NCBI GenBank assembly: GCA_910589015.1
Contig: CAJUSA010000008.1
Span: 14,559 to 78,558, forward strand
Reading direction: 5' to 3'
DNA: 64,000 nt
Origin: an uncultured Christensenellaceae bacterium
GTDB taxonomy: Bacteria > Bacillota > Clostridia > Christensenellales > Borkfalkiaceae
In this document: positions 9,149 through 18,300 of the stretch, piece after piece
Layout: every line of letters begins with the position of its first letter
Position numbering within the stretch: the stretch's first letter is position 1
The notes under the pieces: generated by a model
Told to the model about the DNA's origin: nothing
Seen by the model: the letters and a program-made list of their open reading frames with translations, nothing else
Databases searched by the model: none
Translations under genes and position numbers: made by a program

Positions 9149-9188
9149 GAAAAAAGCTCTCGGACAAAACTGTCCGAGAGCTTTTTTT
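9149..9188. terminator. Strong bidirectional terminator
   Basis: AGCTCTCGGACA pairs with TGTCCGAGAGCT, with an A run on one side and a T run on the other. It serves both the rightward membrane gene and the leftward pgm-tkt operon. Confidence 0.9.
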
Positions 9189-9210
9189 ATCGTCCGGGTT
9201 TTTCGCCCCG

Positions 9211-11214
9211 TTATTTCGCAAGGCTGAGCTTGGCTTTTTCCACGACGTTTTCCACGTTGAAACCGAAGAGTTTGAAGAGCTGTGCCGCAGGGCCGCTCGC
9301 GCCGAAGGTCGACATGCCGATGATCTCGCCCTTGTCGCCCGCGTAGCGGTACCAGCTGTAAGGCGAACCCGCCTCGACGCACACGCGCGCCTTGACGGAA
9401 GAGGGCATCACGCTCTCTTTGTATTCGGCGCTCTGCTTTTCGTATTCCTCGAAGCAGGGCATCGAAATAACGCGCGCCTTGATCCCTTCTTTGGCGAGCT
9501 CGGCTTTCGCGCCGACGCACTGTTCGACTTCCGAACCGCTTGCGATGAGAAGAACGTCGGGCGTGCCTTCGCAGTCTTCGAGAACGTAGCCGCCTTTGAG
9601 GGCGTTGAGTCCGCTGTTTGCGTACTGCGGCAGATTCTGGCGCGTCAGCACGAGCGCGGTAGGCGCCGTGCCCGTAAGGGCGGAAATCCACGCCGCCGCC
9701 GTCTCTTTGCCGTCGGCAGGGCGGTAAACTTTCATGTTAGGAATGGAACGCAGCGCGATGAGCTGTTCGACGGGTTCATGCGTCGGGCCGTCCTCGCCCA
9801 CGCCGATCGAATCGTGCGTCAAAATATAGACGACGGGAATATTCATGAGCGCAGAAAGGCGCATGGCGTGTTTGCAGTAGTCCGAGAAGATGAAGAAGGT
9901 CGCGCAGTAGGCGTGAATGCCTCCGTGCAACTGCATGCCGTTGGCGATCGCCGCCATGGCGTGCTCGCGGATGCCGAAGTGTACGTTTCTGCCCGCATAA
10001 TTTTCGGGCGTGAAGTCGCCGTAAGTAATCTGATCGGTATTCTTCATGTCGGAAAGGTTGGAAGGAGCGAGGTCGGCGCTGCCGCCCATAAGCGAGGGCA
10101 CGAGAGCCGCGATCTTGTTGAGCACGGTTGCCGACGTCTGGCGGGTCGCCATGGGTTTTTCGAAGGCGAAGAGGTCGGCGTTTGCACTCAGATCGGGCAG
10201 TTCGCCGCTCATTGCTTTCTTATATTCTTCGGCGAGCTCGGGATATTCCGCCTCGTAACGGGCAAAAAGTTTTTTCCAGACGCGTTCGGCTTTCGCGCCG
10301 CGCGCGTTGGCTTTCTTGGTCTGTTCGAACACTTCGTCGGGCACTTCGAAAGGTTCGCTCGACCAGCCGAGTTTTTCCTTCGTCTTTTGCAGATTTTCCA
10401 CGCCGAGGGGCGCGCCGTGGCACTTGTGACTGCCTTCGAGGGGCGTGCCGTAGCCGATTTTGGTCTTGCAGATGATGATCGAGGGGTGTTTCTTGTCGTT
10501 CTGCGCCTTTTTCACCGCGCTTGCAATAAGACCCGTATCGTCGGGGTTGGAAACGAGGTCGACTTTGAGCACCTGCCAGCCCTGCGCTTTGAACCGCGCC
10601 GCGATATCTTCTTTGAACGTGATATCGGTGTCGCCTTCGATCGTGATGTCGTTATCGTCGTAAAAGAGAATGAGTTTGCCCAGCTCGTGCGTTCCCGCAA
10701 ACGAGCACGCCTCGTAGGAAATGCCTTCTTCGAGGCAGCCGTCGCCGCAAAGAGCATAGGTGTAGTGGTTGACGACGGGGTATCCTTCGCGGTTGAACTT
10801 CGCCGCCAGATGCGCTTCCGCCGCCGCCATGCCCACGGCGTTTGCGATGCCCTGCCCCAAAGGGCCCGTTGTCGTTTCGATGCCGGGGGTGTGGCCGTAT
10901 TCGGGGTGGCCGGGCGTCTTGCTGCCGAGCTGGCGGAAGTTTTGCAGATCTTCTTTCGTCAAACCGTAACCGTAAAGATACAAAAGCGAATAGTCGAGCA
11001 TGGAACCGTGCCCCGCCGAGAGAATGAAGCGGTCGCGGTCGTCCCATTTAAGGTCGGCGTTGTTGAATTTCAGAAAGTTCTGAAAGAGGGTATAGGCGAC
11101 GGGCGCCGAACCGAGCGGAAGACCGGGGTGTCCCGAATTTGCCTTCTGAATTGCTTCCGCCGAAAGAATGCGGATCGCGTTGATTGTCGTGAGATCGATA
11201 ATCGAATTTGCCAT
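9211..11214 (-). CDS. tkt: Transketolase
   Basis: A full-length 667-residue transketolase, a thiamine-diphosphate enzyme moving two-carbon units between sugar phosphates in the non-oxidative pentose phosphate pathway. The N-terminal domain has the catalytic region GHGSMLDYS and the TPP/metal motif GDGCLEEG (about residue 155) with the matching Asn in YDDNDITIEG. The pyrimidine domain has FGIREHAMAAIANG, with the Glu that activates the cofactor. AAAGGAG precedes ATG 11214. It lies 18 bases after the phosphohexomutase gene and is probably co-transcribed with it. No transaldolase or other pentose-pathway gene is next to it. Confidence 0.97.
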   Translation of the reverse strand: MANSIIDLTTINAIRILSAEAIQKANSGHPGLPLGSAPVAYTLFQNFLKFNNADLKWDDRDRFILSAGHGSMLDYSLLYLYGYGLTKEDLQNFRQLGSKTPGHPEYGHTPGIETTTGPLGQGIANAVGMAAAEAHLAAKFNREGYPVVNHYTYALCGDGCLEEGISYEACSFAGTHELGKLILFYDDNDITIEGDTDITFKEDIAARFKAQGWQVLKVDLVSNPDDTGLIASAVKKAQNDKKHPSIIICKTKIGYGTPLEGSHKCHGAPLGVENLQKTKEKLGWSSEPFEVPDEVFEQTKKANARGAKAERVWKKLFARYEAEYPELAEEYKKAMSGELPDLSANADLFAFEKPMATRQTSATVLNKIAALVPSLMGGSADLAPSNLSDMKNTDQITYGDFTPENYAGRNVHFGIREHAMAAIANGMQLHGGIHAYCATFFIFSDYCKHAMRLSALMNIPVVYILTHDSIGVGEDGPTHEPVEQLIALRSIPNMKVYRPADGKETAAAWISALTGTAPTALVLTRQNLPQYANSGLNALKGGYVLEDCEGTPDVLLIASGSEVEQCVGAKAELAKEGIKARVISMPCFEEYEKQSAEYKESVMPSSVKARVCVEAGSPYSWYRYAGDKGEIIGMSTFGASGPAAQLFKLFGFNVENVVEKAKLSLAK

Positions 11215-11232
11215 AATATTTTTTTCTCCTTT

Positions 11233-12741
11233 TTATACCGAATATTGTTGAAAGACTTGCAGGTTCAGGAAAGGGTAGTTTTTCAAGAAACCGTAAAGCC
11301 AAGCAAGGATTTTGTCCGTGCCGCCTTGTTCTTCCGATTCGGCGTTCACGGGTAGAATGGGTTCGTGCAGACTCATGCGCACGAGCGCCCAGCCGTTCCC
11401 CGACGCTTTGTCGAAATTGACGCGCACGCCCTCGCAGTTGTCGGGTGCAAGCGAGAGGTGCGGATCGCGTTCCGCCTCGCGTTTGAGGTCTTCGATGACG
11501 CCCGCGCCGAGCGTTTTGAAATCGACGCCCGCCGCAAAGGTGGGGCGCAGTTCCGCCGCCTCGGCGGGTTCGGGCAGGTCGGCGATGAGGTCTTCGAGCT
11601 TCTTGCCTTCCTTCGCCGCATTGGCAAGCGCGATCAAAAGGCGGGTGACAAGGTAAGCCCCGTCGTCGAGGAAGTAGTTCTCTTTGAGGGCGGCATGTCC
11701 GCTTGTTTCGATGGCGAGCGGCGAAAATTTACCTTCCGCATTGAGCCGCTTGCTCTCGTTAATGACGTTTTTATACCCGCGTTTGAAGCGGCGGTGTATG
11801 CCGCCGTGCGCTTGTATGAACTGCGATAGACCGTCGCTCGTAACCGAGTCGGTCACGATATGCGCGCCTGCGTGTTCGCGCAAGAGGATCGCGGAAATGA
11901 GCGCGATCAGGCGGTTGCGGTTGATCTCTTCGCCGTCGGAGGCGACCGCTCCCGCACGGTCGACGTCGGTATCGAAGATGATGCCGAAGTCGGCTTTGTG
12001 TTTTTTCACCGCCTCGCACACCGAGCGCATCGCCTCTTGGTTTTCGGGGTTGGGGATATGGTTGGGGAACGAGCCGTCCGGTTCGAGGAACTGCGAACCT
12101 TTTGTGTCCGCGCCCAGCGGTCTGAGCACCCGATCGGCGTAAAACCCGCCCGCGCCGTTGCCCGCGTCGACAAGGATCTTCTTGCCCGCAAGCGGTTTTA
12201 CGCTTGCGCACGCCGTGCGCACTTTCTGCACGAGATCGGCGGCGTAGATTTGCATGTAGCTCTTTTTTTCGAGCGTGCCGCGCGCCTCGCTCCGCACGTC
12301 GGGCTTTGCCGCAAGGCGCAGGATCTCTTCAATGTCTTTGCTCTCGAGCCCGCCTTCTTTCAGAAAGAACTTCAAACCGTTCTTCTGATAGGGCAGATGG
12401 CTCGCCGTGACCATCACCGAGGCATCCGCGCCGAATCCGTCCTGCAAGAGCATGAACATCGAAGGCGTGGTGGAAAGCCCCGTTTCGATGATATTGCCGC
12501 CGCATGAGAGCACGCCTTCGGTAAAACAGTTCACGATGCGTTCCGCCGAAAGGCGGGAATCGTGCCCGATTGCGATCGTCGGGTGCTGTTTGCCCGTGCG
12601 TGCCGCCGCAAACAGACAAAACGCCTTGGCGATCCGCGTCACCGCTTCGTCGGTGAGCGTGACCGCCTCGCATTCGGTGGCGATCGCCGTGCCGCGCACG
12701 TCGGTGCCGTTTTTGAGTTTCAATAATTCTTCTTCCTGCAT
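11233..12741 (-). CDS. Phosphomannomutase/phosphoglucomutase family enzyme
   Basis: A 502-residue member of the alpha-D-phosphohexomutase family, which interconverts hexose 1- and 6-phosphates through a phosphoserine. The active-site Ser is in TASHLPYQKNG, and the metal loop is FDTDVDRAG. Sugar-specificity and phosphate-binding loops can be placed at IETSGHAALKENYFLDDGA and near VNFDKASGNGW. Homologues of this length in Bacillota act on glucose or mannose phosphates; sequence alone does not settle which. ATG 12741 is chosen because GGGGGAGGG lies just upstream. It is first in the operon with transketolase, linking hexose-phosphate and pentose-phosphate metabolism. Confidence 0.88.
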   Translation of the reverse strand: MQEEELLKLKNGTDVRGTAIATECEAVTLTDEAVTRIAKAFCLFAAARTGKQHPTIAIGHDSRLSAERIVNCFTEGVLSCGGNIIETGLSTTPSMFMLLQDGFGADASVMVTASHLPYQKNGLKFFLKEGGLESKDIEEILRLAAKPDVRSEARGTLEKKSYMQIYAADLVQKVRTACASVKPLAGKKILVDAGNGAGGFYADRVLRPLGADTKGSQFLEPDGSFPNHIPNPENQEAMRSVCEAVKKHKADFGIIFDTDVDRAGAVASDGEEINRNRLIALISAILLREHAGAHIVTDSVTSDGLSQFIQAHGGIHRRFKRGYKNVINESKRLNAEGKFSPLAIETSGHAALKENYFLDDGAYLVTRLLIALANAAKEGKKLEDLIADLPEPAEAAELRPTFAAGVDFKTLGAGVIEDLKREAERDPHLSLAPDNCEGVRVNFDKASGNGWALVRMSLHEPILPVNAESEEQGGTDKILAWLYGFLKNYPFLNLQVFQQYSV

Positions 12742-12786
12742 TTTCCCTCCCCCGAGGTTATTATTTTTGCATGCCAACACCCGTTT

Positions 12787-12815
12787 ATTATACCGAGAAA
12801 GGCAAAATATTTCAA
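12787..12815 (-). promoter_or_regulatory. Promoter of the phosphohexomutase-transketolase operon
   Basis: TTGAAA, 17-base spacer, TATAAT, about 45 bases before ATG 12741. Confidence 0.7.
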
Positions 12816-12863
12816 GAGTTTTTCACAAAAAATTCGCTGCGGAAAACAAATTTTATAAAAAAC

Positions 12864-12892
12864 TTGCGTATTTTATAAGATTGTGATATAAT
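12864..12892 (+). promoter_or_regulatory. Promoter of the DegV gene
   Basis: TTGCGT, 17-base spacer, TATAAT, with GAGAGG before the ATG at 12959. Confidence 0.7.
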
Positions 12893-12958
12893 CAACGGCG
12901 ACACCGTTACCGCGCGGCGGAAAAATACGCGGTAATATACACGTTTTGAGAGGTAATT

Positions 12959-13852
12959 ATGGGGTATAAATTTACGCTTTCAGTCGATTCAACCTGCGAT
13001 CTGTATCACGATTTCGTTGTGGAAAACGAAATCGCCTTTGTGCCGCTTACGTTTACCGTCGAAAAAGACGGCAAGATGGAGGACCGCCTCGACGCTTTCA
13101 CCGAGTACGGGCAGTACGTCGATTTCTACAACGAACTGCGCGCGGGCGCGTTTTCGCGCACGGCGATGCTCAATTACGAGGCGCATTTCGAACATTTTCA
13201 TAAATTAGCCGAAGGCGGCGCACAAGACGTCGTGCATTTCACGATTTCTTCGGGGCTTGCCCGCACGCGCGAGGTGGCGGCGCAGGCTGCCGCCGACGTG
13301 CAGAAGGAATTCCCCGTGTTCAACGTGCTCGTCGTCGATCCGCTCACCACGACGGTCGGCTGCGGCGCGCTCGTGCGGCAGGCGCTCAAATACCGCAACG
13401 ACGGCAAGACGGCGGAAGAAACATGGAAGTACTGCAACGAACTGCGCCTGCACATTCAGCACTTTATCGTGGCGGACGATCTGCAATACTTAAAACGGGG
13501 CGGCAGAATTTCCGCGGCGGCGGCTGCGATCGGCGGCGTGCTCGGCATCAAGCCCATTATTTCCTTCGATAAAGAGGGAAAGCTGGGCGTCATCGATAAG
13601 GTGCGCGGCACGAAAAAGGCAATCTCTTATATCAAGGATAAAATGGAAAAAGAGGGACCGAACGATTTGAACTATGTGTTCGTCGTGCACACGGGCAACG
13701 AGGCGGCGGCAAAGGAACTCGAAGAATATGTGAAAGAGCGGTTCCACATTCAGCCGTTCACGCAGATCATGGGACCCGTGATCGGTTCGCACGTCGGGCC
13801 GGGCGCGTTTGCGCTCGGATATATCACCAACAGCGAACGCAACGAATTTTAA
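12959..13852 (+). CDS. DegV-family fatty-acid-binding protein
   Basis: A 297-residue protein with the two-domain DegV fold throughout. The N-terminal SVDSTCDLYHD contains the conserved S/T-rich loop; FTISSGLARTREVA holds the Ser-Ser that contacts the lipid carboxylate, and DPLTTTVGCGALV and LKRGGRISAAAAAIG match the domain junction and the RGGR motif. DegV (FakB) proteins present fatty acids to the kinase FakA for acyl-phosphate formation. No fakA-like gene is nearby, so this may be one of several FakB paralogues. Monocistronic, with its own promoter. Confidence 0.92.
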   Translation: MGYKFTLSVDSTCDLYHDFVVENEIAFVPLTFTVEKDGKMEDRLDAFTEYGQYVDFYNELRAGAFSRTAMLNYEAHFEHFHKLAEGGAQDVVHFTISSGLARTREVAAQAAADVQKEFPVFNVLVVDPLTTTVGCGALVRQALKYRNDGKTAEETWKYCNELRLHIQHFIVADDLQYLKRGGRISAAAAAIGGVLGIKPIISFDKEGKLGVIDKVRGTKKAISYIKDKMEKEGPNDLNYVFVVHTGNEAAAKELEEYVKERFHIQPFTQIMGPVIGSHVGPGAFALGYITNSERNEF

Positions 13853-13931
13853 TATAATATCACACCTATTGAGCATATAATGATAAAATAATACGTTTAT
13901 TAGTAAAATGAATTTAGGGAGGACAAAATGC

Positions 13932-14609
13932 ATGAAAAAAATTTCAACGGTATTTTTTACAATGCTTTTGGTTTTTTCGACATTATCAATATCTTCGTGT
14001 AAAAAAGAAGTCGTTCCGTATTTTATATACGAGCCGAACGCCGAGTACGGCGGAAGGGAAGAGATTGCCTGTTTCAAAAACGGACATAAGAAAGAATTTA
14101 AAGAATTTTTTGAAGATTTTTTTGAAGGGTATGATCAGTATGATGATTTTGTGGCGTTTTACGAAACGGAACTCATGCAAAACCGAGGCGAACATTTCTA
14201 TTTTCTCGAGCCGGGCTTTGAGGCGTTGTACGGGTGGTTTTACCACGACAGAATTTTTACCGTTTATGCCGATCCAACGGGCGCTCTTCCGACCTTGCTT
14301 GTCAAAAATATCGACGTCTACGACCCCGATTACGTTGCGCCCGGTTACATTCGCGAGCCTTCGTATGACAGCGACGTGAGCCGAACGGTCAATATGGTTT
14401 ATATGACCGCCGCCGTGCCCGATAAAATCAAAAAGAATACATACCGGTTACAATTCGGCGAGAAAGAGGATGGCCCGCGGAATACGAATCGGTTTATCAA
14501 CATTTATGTCGGTCGCTTTTGCGTGGCAACGTGTTATTACCGTGAGTTTCTTCCCGTAACGCAGGAGTGGTTTGAAAATTACTTTCGGAATAATTTAAGT
14601 AAGAGGTGA
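13932..14609 (+). CDS. Predicted lipoprotein, unknown function
   Basis: A 225-residue protein with a lipoprotein signal (KKISTVFFTMLL, then lipobox LSISSC). The mature part is rich in Tyr, Phe, Glu and Lys and matches no family I can name. ATG 13932 is used because GGGAGG lies ten bases upstream and the signal peptide starts there. It is less GC-rich than its neighbours. Immediately after its stop comes another short signal-peptide frame, so a two-gene unit for exported proteins may have existed here. Confidence 0.75.
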   Translation: MKKISTVFFTMLLVFSTLSISSCKKEVVPYFIYEPNAEYGGREEIACFKNGHKKEFKEFFEDFFEGYDQYDDFVAFYETELMQNRGEHFYFLEPGFEALYGWFYHDRIFTVYADPTGALPTLLVKNIDVYDPDYVAPGYIREPSYDSDVSRTVNMVYMTAAVPDKIKKNTYRLQFGEKEDGPRNTNRFINIYVGRFCVATCYYREFLPVTQEWFENYFRNNLSKR

Positions 14610-14610
14610 T

Positions 14611-14715
14611 ATGATGAGAAAGAATAAACTTTTTGCAACGGTGTTGTTTGCTTTGACAACTATTGTCATGCCATTTAGTCAAACGGATGCGCCGTTGCGC
14701 CGAAAACAAAATTAA
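14611..14715 (+). pseudogene. Short signal-peptide frame, probably a frameshifted gene
   Basis: The frame encodes 34 residues beginning MMRKNKLFATVLFALTTIV, a clear export signal, after AAGAGGTG. It stops soon after. From 14691 the next frame reads AVAPKTKLSEQEKIAEPSYP and stays open up to and through the DUF2207 start at 14835. The simplest reading is a secreted-protein gene broken by a one-base shift and truncated by the gene that follows. It could also be a genuine tiny secreted peptide. Confidence 0.4.
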
Positions 14716-14834
14716 GCGAACAAGAAAAGATTGCGGAACCGTCTTATCCTGATTCTGAAACAATCTTTATAAAACAAAATTTTAATATTTACGGCGCGCC
14801 GAGCGGTGCGCCGATTCCATATTGGGGTGAAAAT

Positions 14835-16778
14835 ATGATGCAAAAACGCAAGGGCTTGCTTTTAACGATTGTCTTTTTTCTGGCGATTTTTTTCGCGGCA
14901 TGGCTCGCCATGCCTTCCGTTTCGGCGAATGCCGAAACGGAAGGAGACGTGACCATCGATACAAATTACTGGTTCGAGCGGATCGACGTTTCGATCGAAG
15001 TGCGCAAGGATAAAACCTTTGCGATACGGGAAACGCTGAAAGTCGGGTTTATAGAAGGCGGAAAAAATACGGGCATTATCCGCGACATTCAGCGCGTTTC
15101 GCAGTCTACGCGCATAATCGACGGCAAGGTGCACCGCGGTCAAAACTATTTGGCGGCTCTTTCCGACGTAGCGGTGACGATCGACGGCGAACCTGCGCGC
15201 GTGACGCAGGGCTATTATTCCGACGGACAGTTTTTTTCCGTGAAGATGCAAAAGCCCGATCAGTCGTATTTCGATGCGACCGATCAGAAAAACAAGACGG
15301 GGTTTCACGATTTCGGGCTTTCGTATATTTATGATATGAGCGACGACAAGGCGTCGGGTTACGACGATTTCACGTTCGACGTGCTCGGTTACGCCATGGC
15401 GTATACGCGTAAGTTTCATGCGACGATCACGTTCCCGGAGGGGACCGATCTTTCTCAGACGACTTTTCGCACCAATATGAAAAAACTGTGGGAACCCGAC
15501 GCCGAGCATGAGGAATCGGTTACGTTAGAGGGCAATATGATCGACTTGAACGCAAGTCCTTATGAGGCAAATAAGGGCTACACCGTGCAGGTCATTCTGC
15601 CCGACGGCTATTTCGTAACCGACGGCGTCACGCAGTTTTGGTATTACTGGGTATTTTTCGCCGTCGGCATGCTTGCCGTCGCCGGCATTTCGTTCTTGTT
15701 TTACCGGTATTGTCCGCGTAAACCTCTTGAAGTGGTGGAAATCTCGCCGCCAAAGGACATGCGCGCCATGCGGTATTCTTCGATCTGGCATGCCGGCGCA
15801 AGGCAGAAAGACGCCGCCGCCGTCATTACGCAGTGGGCGGACGAGGGTTATATCCGTATCGAACAAGACGGCAAAAAAGATCTGAAAATCTATAAAGTGC
15901 AGGATATGCCGGAGACGGCGGACGAAGAGGAACGCGCTTATTTCAAGGCGATGTTTCCCGCCAGAAAGGGCGGCGACGAGTTTTCGACGAAGGAAATGCG
16001 GCTGGGACGCAATCCGGGGTTGAACGTCAGCCGCGGCTCGCAGATGCGGACGTATCTGAACTTTTTGATCAGCAAGGCGAACGATCCCGATCCGCGTTTC
16101 AAGGGAAATCTCAAGGCGCACGTTTTCATGACGGTGCTCTCGCTCGTGCCCATGCTCATGACGGCGGTGTATTTCTGTATCCTCTGCCGCACCGCGTTGC
16201 CGCTCTTGTTTTTCATATTTATGGCGGCGGGCACGGCGGTGGGGTCGATGCAGGCGCGCACATTTGAAACACCGATCGCCTATGTGTTTCCGTTGGCGTT
16301 CATGGGTATGCCGTTCGGCGTGTTTTACGGGTTGTTCTACCTCTCGTTATATGATTACGGCGCCCTGCTCTGGATCGCCCTCGGTGTATGGGCGGTGTCG
16401 CTCGTCATTCTGCATTTCATGAAACGCCGTTCGCCCGAAGCACAGAAAGAGCTGGGCAGCATGCGCGGCTTCAAAAAGTTTTTGCTTACCGCCGAACTCT
16501 CGCGCATCGAGATGCTCTTCCGCGACGATCCCGATTATTATTCGCACATCATTCCCTATTGCCTTATCATGGGCATCAGCGATAAAGTCGCCAAACGCTT
16601 CAAAGCGCTGAACGTCGTTATGCCCGAATGGGCGCAGGCGGCGACGGCGGTCGGCTTTTCGCATTTCGCGCGTTCGCTCTCGTCTTCGTCGGGCGGCGGA
16701 AGCCATGGCGGCGGGGGCGGCGGACACGGCGGTTCCTCGGGCGGTGGCGGCGGTGGCGGCGGTTCGCGCGGGTGTTAA
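14835..16778 (+). CDS. DUF2207 membrane protein with glycine-rich tail
   Basis: A 647-residue protein. After an N-terminal signal/anchor helix (GLLLTIVFFLAIFFAAWLAM) comes an extracellular beta-rich domain of the DUF2207 type (about residues 35-260). A helix at about 265-290, a cytoplasmic part and a cluster of helices around 430-525 follow. The protein ends in a low-complexity Gly/Ser/His tail (about residues 618-647) typical of these proteins and of TPM-domain proteins. The function of the family is not established. GGGGTG lies before the double ATG. It is followed 74 bases later by proS, which has its own promoter. Confidence 0.85.
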   Translation: MMQKRKGLLLTIVFFLAIFFAAWLAMPSVSANAETEGDVTIDTNYWFERIDVSIEVRKDKTFAIRETLKVGFIEGGKNTGIIRDIQRVSQSTRIIDGKVHRGQNYLAALSDVAVTIDGEPARVTQGYYSDGQFFSVKMQKPDQSYFDATDQKNKTGFHDFGLSYIYDMSDDKASGYDDFTFDVLGYAMAYTRKFHATITFPEGTDLSQTTFRTNMKKLWEPDAEHEESVTLEGNMIDLNASPYEANKGYTVQVILPDGYFVTDGVTQFWYYWVFFAVGMLAVAGISFLFYRYCPRKPLEVVEISPPKDMRAMRYSSIWHAGARQKDAAAVITQWADEGYIRIEQDGKKDLKIYKVQDMPETADEEERAYFKAMFPARKGGDEFSTKEMRLGRNPGLNVSRGSQMRTYLNFLISKANDPDPRFKGNLKAHVFMTVLSLVPMLMTAVYFCILCRTALPLLFFIFMAAGTAVGSMQARTFETPIAYVFPLAFMGMPFGVFYGLFYLSLYDYGALLWIALGVWAVSLVILHFMKRRSPEAQKELGSMRGFKKFLLTAELSRIEMLFRDDPDYYSHIIPYCLIMGISDKVAKRFKALNVVMPEWAQAATAVGFSHFARSLSSSSGGGSHGGGGGGHGGSSGGGGGGGGSRGC

Positions 16779-16801
16779 TTTCGAAAACGATTTCAAAATA
16801 A

Positions 16802-16830
16802 TAGACGAACGCGAAATTATATGGTATAAT
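16802..16830 (+). promoter_or_regulatory. Promoter of proS-asnS
   Basis: TAGACG, 17-base spacer, TATAAT. The -10 is perfect and the -35 weak. Confidence 0.5.
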
Positions 16831-16852
16831 TTGGAGTAACGAGGAAAGAATT

Positions 16853-18283
16853 ATGGCAAAAGAACAACAATTCGTAGCGCAGATCGCAGATATCGAAACC
16901 GATTTTCCGCAGTGGTATACCGACGTCGTGCTGAAAACCAAGCTCGTCGATTACGGCCCCGTAAAGGGGACGATGGTCATCCGCCCGTACGGATATGCGA
17001 TCTGGGAAAATATTCAAAAGGAATTCGACAAACGTTTTAAGGATAACGGATACGAAAACGCCTATTTCCCTTTGCTTATTCCCATGAGCTTCATGACAAA
17101 AGAGGCGGAACACGTCGAAGGGTTCGCGCCCGAAGTCGCCGTCGTCACGCATGCGGGCGGGGAAAAATTGCAGGAACCGCTTTGCGTGCGCCCGACTTCC
17201 GAAACGATCATCGGCACCATGTACGGCAAGTGGGTGGAAAGCTGGCGCGATCTGCCCGTGCGCATGAATCAGTGGGCGAACGTGATGCGGTGGGAAAAGA
17301 CCACGCGCCCCTTCCTGCGTACGAGTGAATTTTTGTGGCAGGAAGGACATTCGGTATTCGCCACCGCCGAAGAGGCGGAAGAGGAAACGCAGAAACTGCT
17401 CGCGGTATATGCGGAATTTGCCAAGACCTGCCTTTCCATGCCCGTACTCACGGGGAAAAAGACCGAAAAGGAAAAGTTCGCGGGCGCCGTGGCGACCTAC
17501 GGCATGGAAGCCATGATGCACGACGGCAAGAGCTTGCAGTCGGGTACCTCGCACTATCTGGGGCAGAATTTTTCCAAGGCGTTCGATATTAAATTCACCG
17601 ATAAAGACGGTGTGCAGAAATACGGGTATACGATGTCGTTCGGGGTATCCACGCGGCTCATCGGCGCGCTTATCATGACGCACGGCGATATGCGCGGGCT
17701 TGTGCTGCCGCCCGTCGTGGCGCCTGTGCAGGCGGTCATCGTGCCCATCGCCGCTAAGAAGGCGGGCGTGCTGGAAGTGTGCCGCGATCTTTGCGATCGC
17801 CTGAAAAAGGCGGGCGTGCGCGCCGTGCTCGACGACAGCGAAAACTCCCCCGGCTGGAAGTTCAACGAATGGGAAATGAAGGGCGTGCCCGTGCGCATCG
17901 AACTCGGACCGCGCGATCTGGAAGCGGGCAAAATGCTGTGCGCCCGCCGCGATAATTTCGAGAAGACCGAACTTGCGCTCGACAACGCCGAAGAGGGCGT
18001 GCGCGCGCTGCTCGGCGAGATCGCCGTCAATCTTTATAACAAAGCCGAAGAGCGCATGAATTCGCGTATCGTAAGCGCCGAAACGCTCGAAGAGCTGCTT
18101 GCGGGCGTAGACGGCGGCAATTTTGTGCGTGCAGGCTGGTGCGGTTGTCGCGCCTGCGAAGATAAAGTCAAGGCGTTTGCGCAGGCGACGTCGCGCGTGA
18201 TGGATAAAGAAAATACGGCGAAAAAGTGCGTATCGTGCGGCAAGCCTTCCGCGCATACCATATTTTTCGCAAGAGCATATTGA
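16853..18283 (+). CDS. proS: Prolyl-tRNA synthetase, archaeal/eukaryotic-type
   Basis: A 476-residue class II synthetase that charges tRNA-Pro. It lacks the editing insertion of the long bacterial form. Motif 2 surrounds RWEKTTRPFLRTSEFLWQEG and motif 3 lies in FGVSTRLIGALIMTHGD. The C-terminal domain has the zinc-site cysteines GWCGCRAC and KCVSCG and ends in ARAY with a terminal Tyr, as in archaeal-type enzymes. It starts an operon with asnS 17 bases downstream. The window also holds a tRNA-Pro gene, but far away. Confidence 0.97.
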   Translation: MAKEQQFVAQIADIETDFPQWYTDVVLKTKLVDYGPVKGTMVIRPYGYAIWENIQKEFDKRFKDNGYENAYFPLLIPMSFMTKEAEHVEGFAPEVAVVTHAGGEKLQEPLCVRPTSETIIGTMYGKWVESWRDLPVRMNQWANVMRWEKTTRPFLRTSEFLWQEGHSVFATAEEAEEETQKLLAVYAEFAKTCLSMPVLTGKKTEKEKFAGAVATYGMEAMMHDGKSLQSGTSHYLGQNFSKAFDIKFTDKDGVQKYGYTMSFGVSTRLIGALIMTHGDMRGLVLPPVVAPVQAVIVPIAAKKAGVLEVCRDLCDRLKKAGVRAVLDDSENSPGWKFNEWEMKGVPVRIELGPRDLEAGKMLCARRDNFEKTELALDNAEEGVRALLGEIAVNLYNKAEERMNSRIVSAETLEELLAGVDGGNFVRAGWCGCRACEDKVKAFAQATSRVMDKENTAKKCVSCGKPSAHTIFFARAY

Positions 18284-18300
18284 TCTGAGAGGAAGGAATC

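Noticed and set aside
9049..11355. A 768-codon rightward open frame
   Set aside because: It lies antisense to transketolase, and its Arg/His/Val-rich translation is what an antisense reading of a GC-rich gene gives. The leftward frame has all transketolase motifs.
16817..18256. A 479-codon leftward open frame
   Set aside because: Antisense shadow of proS with no start context and His/Arg-rich translation.
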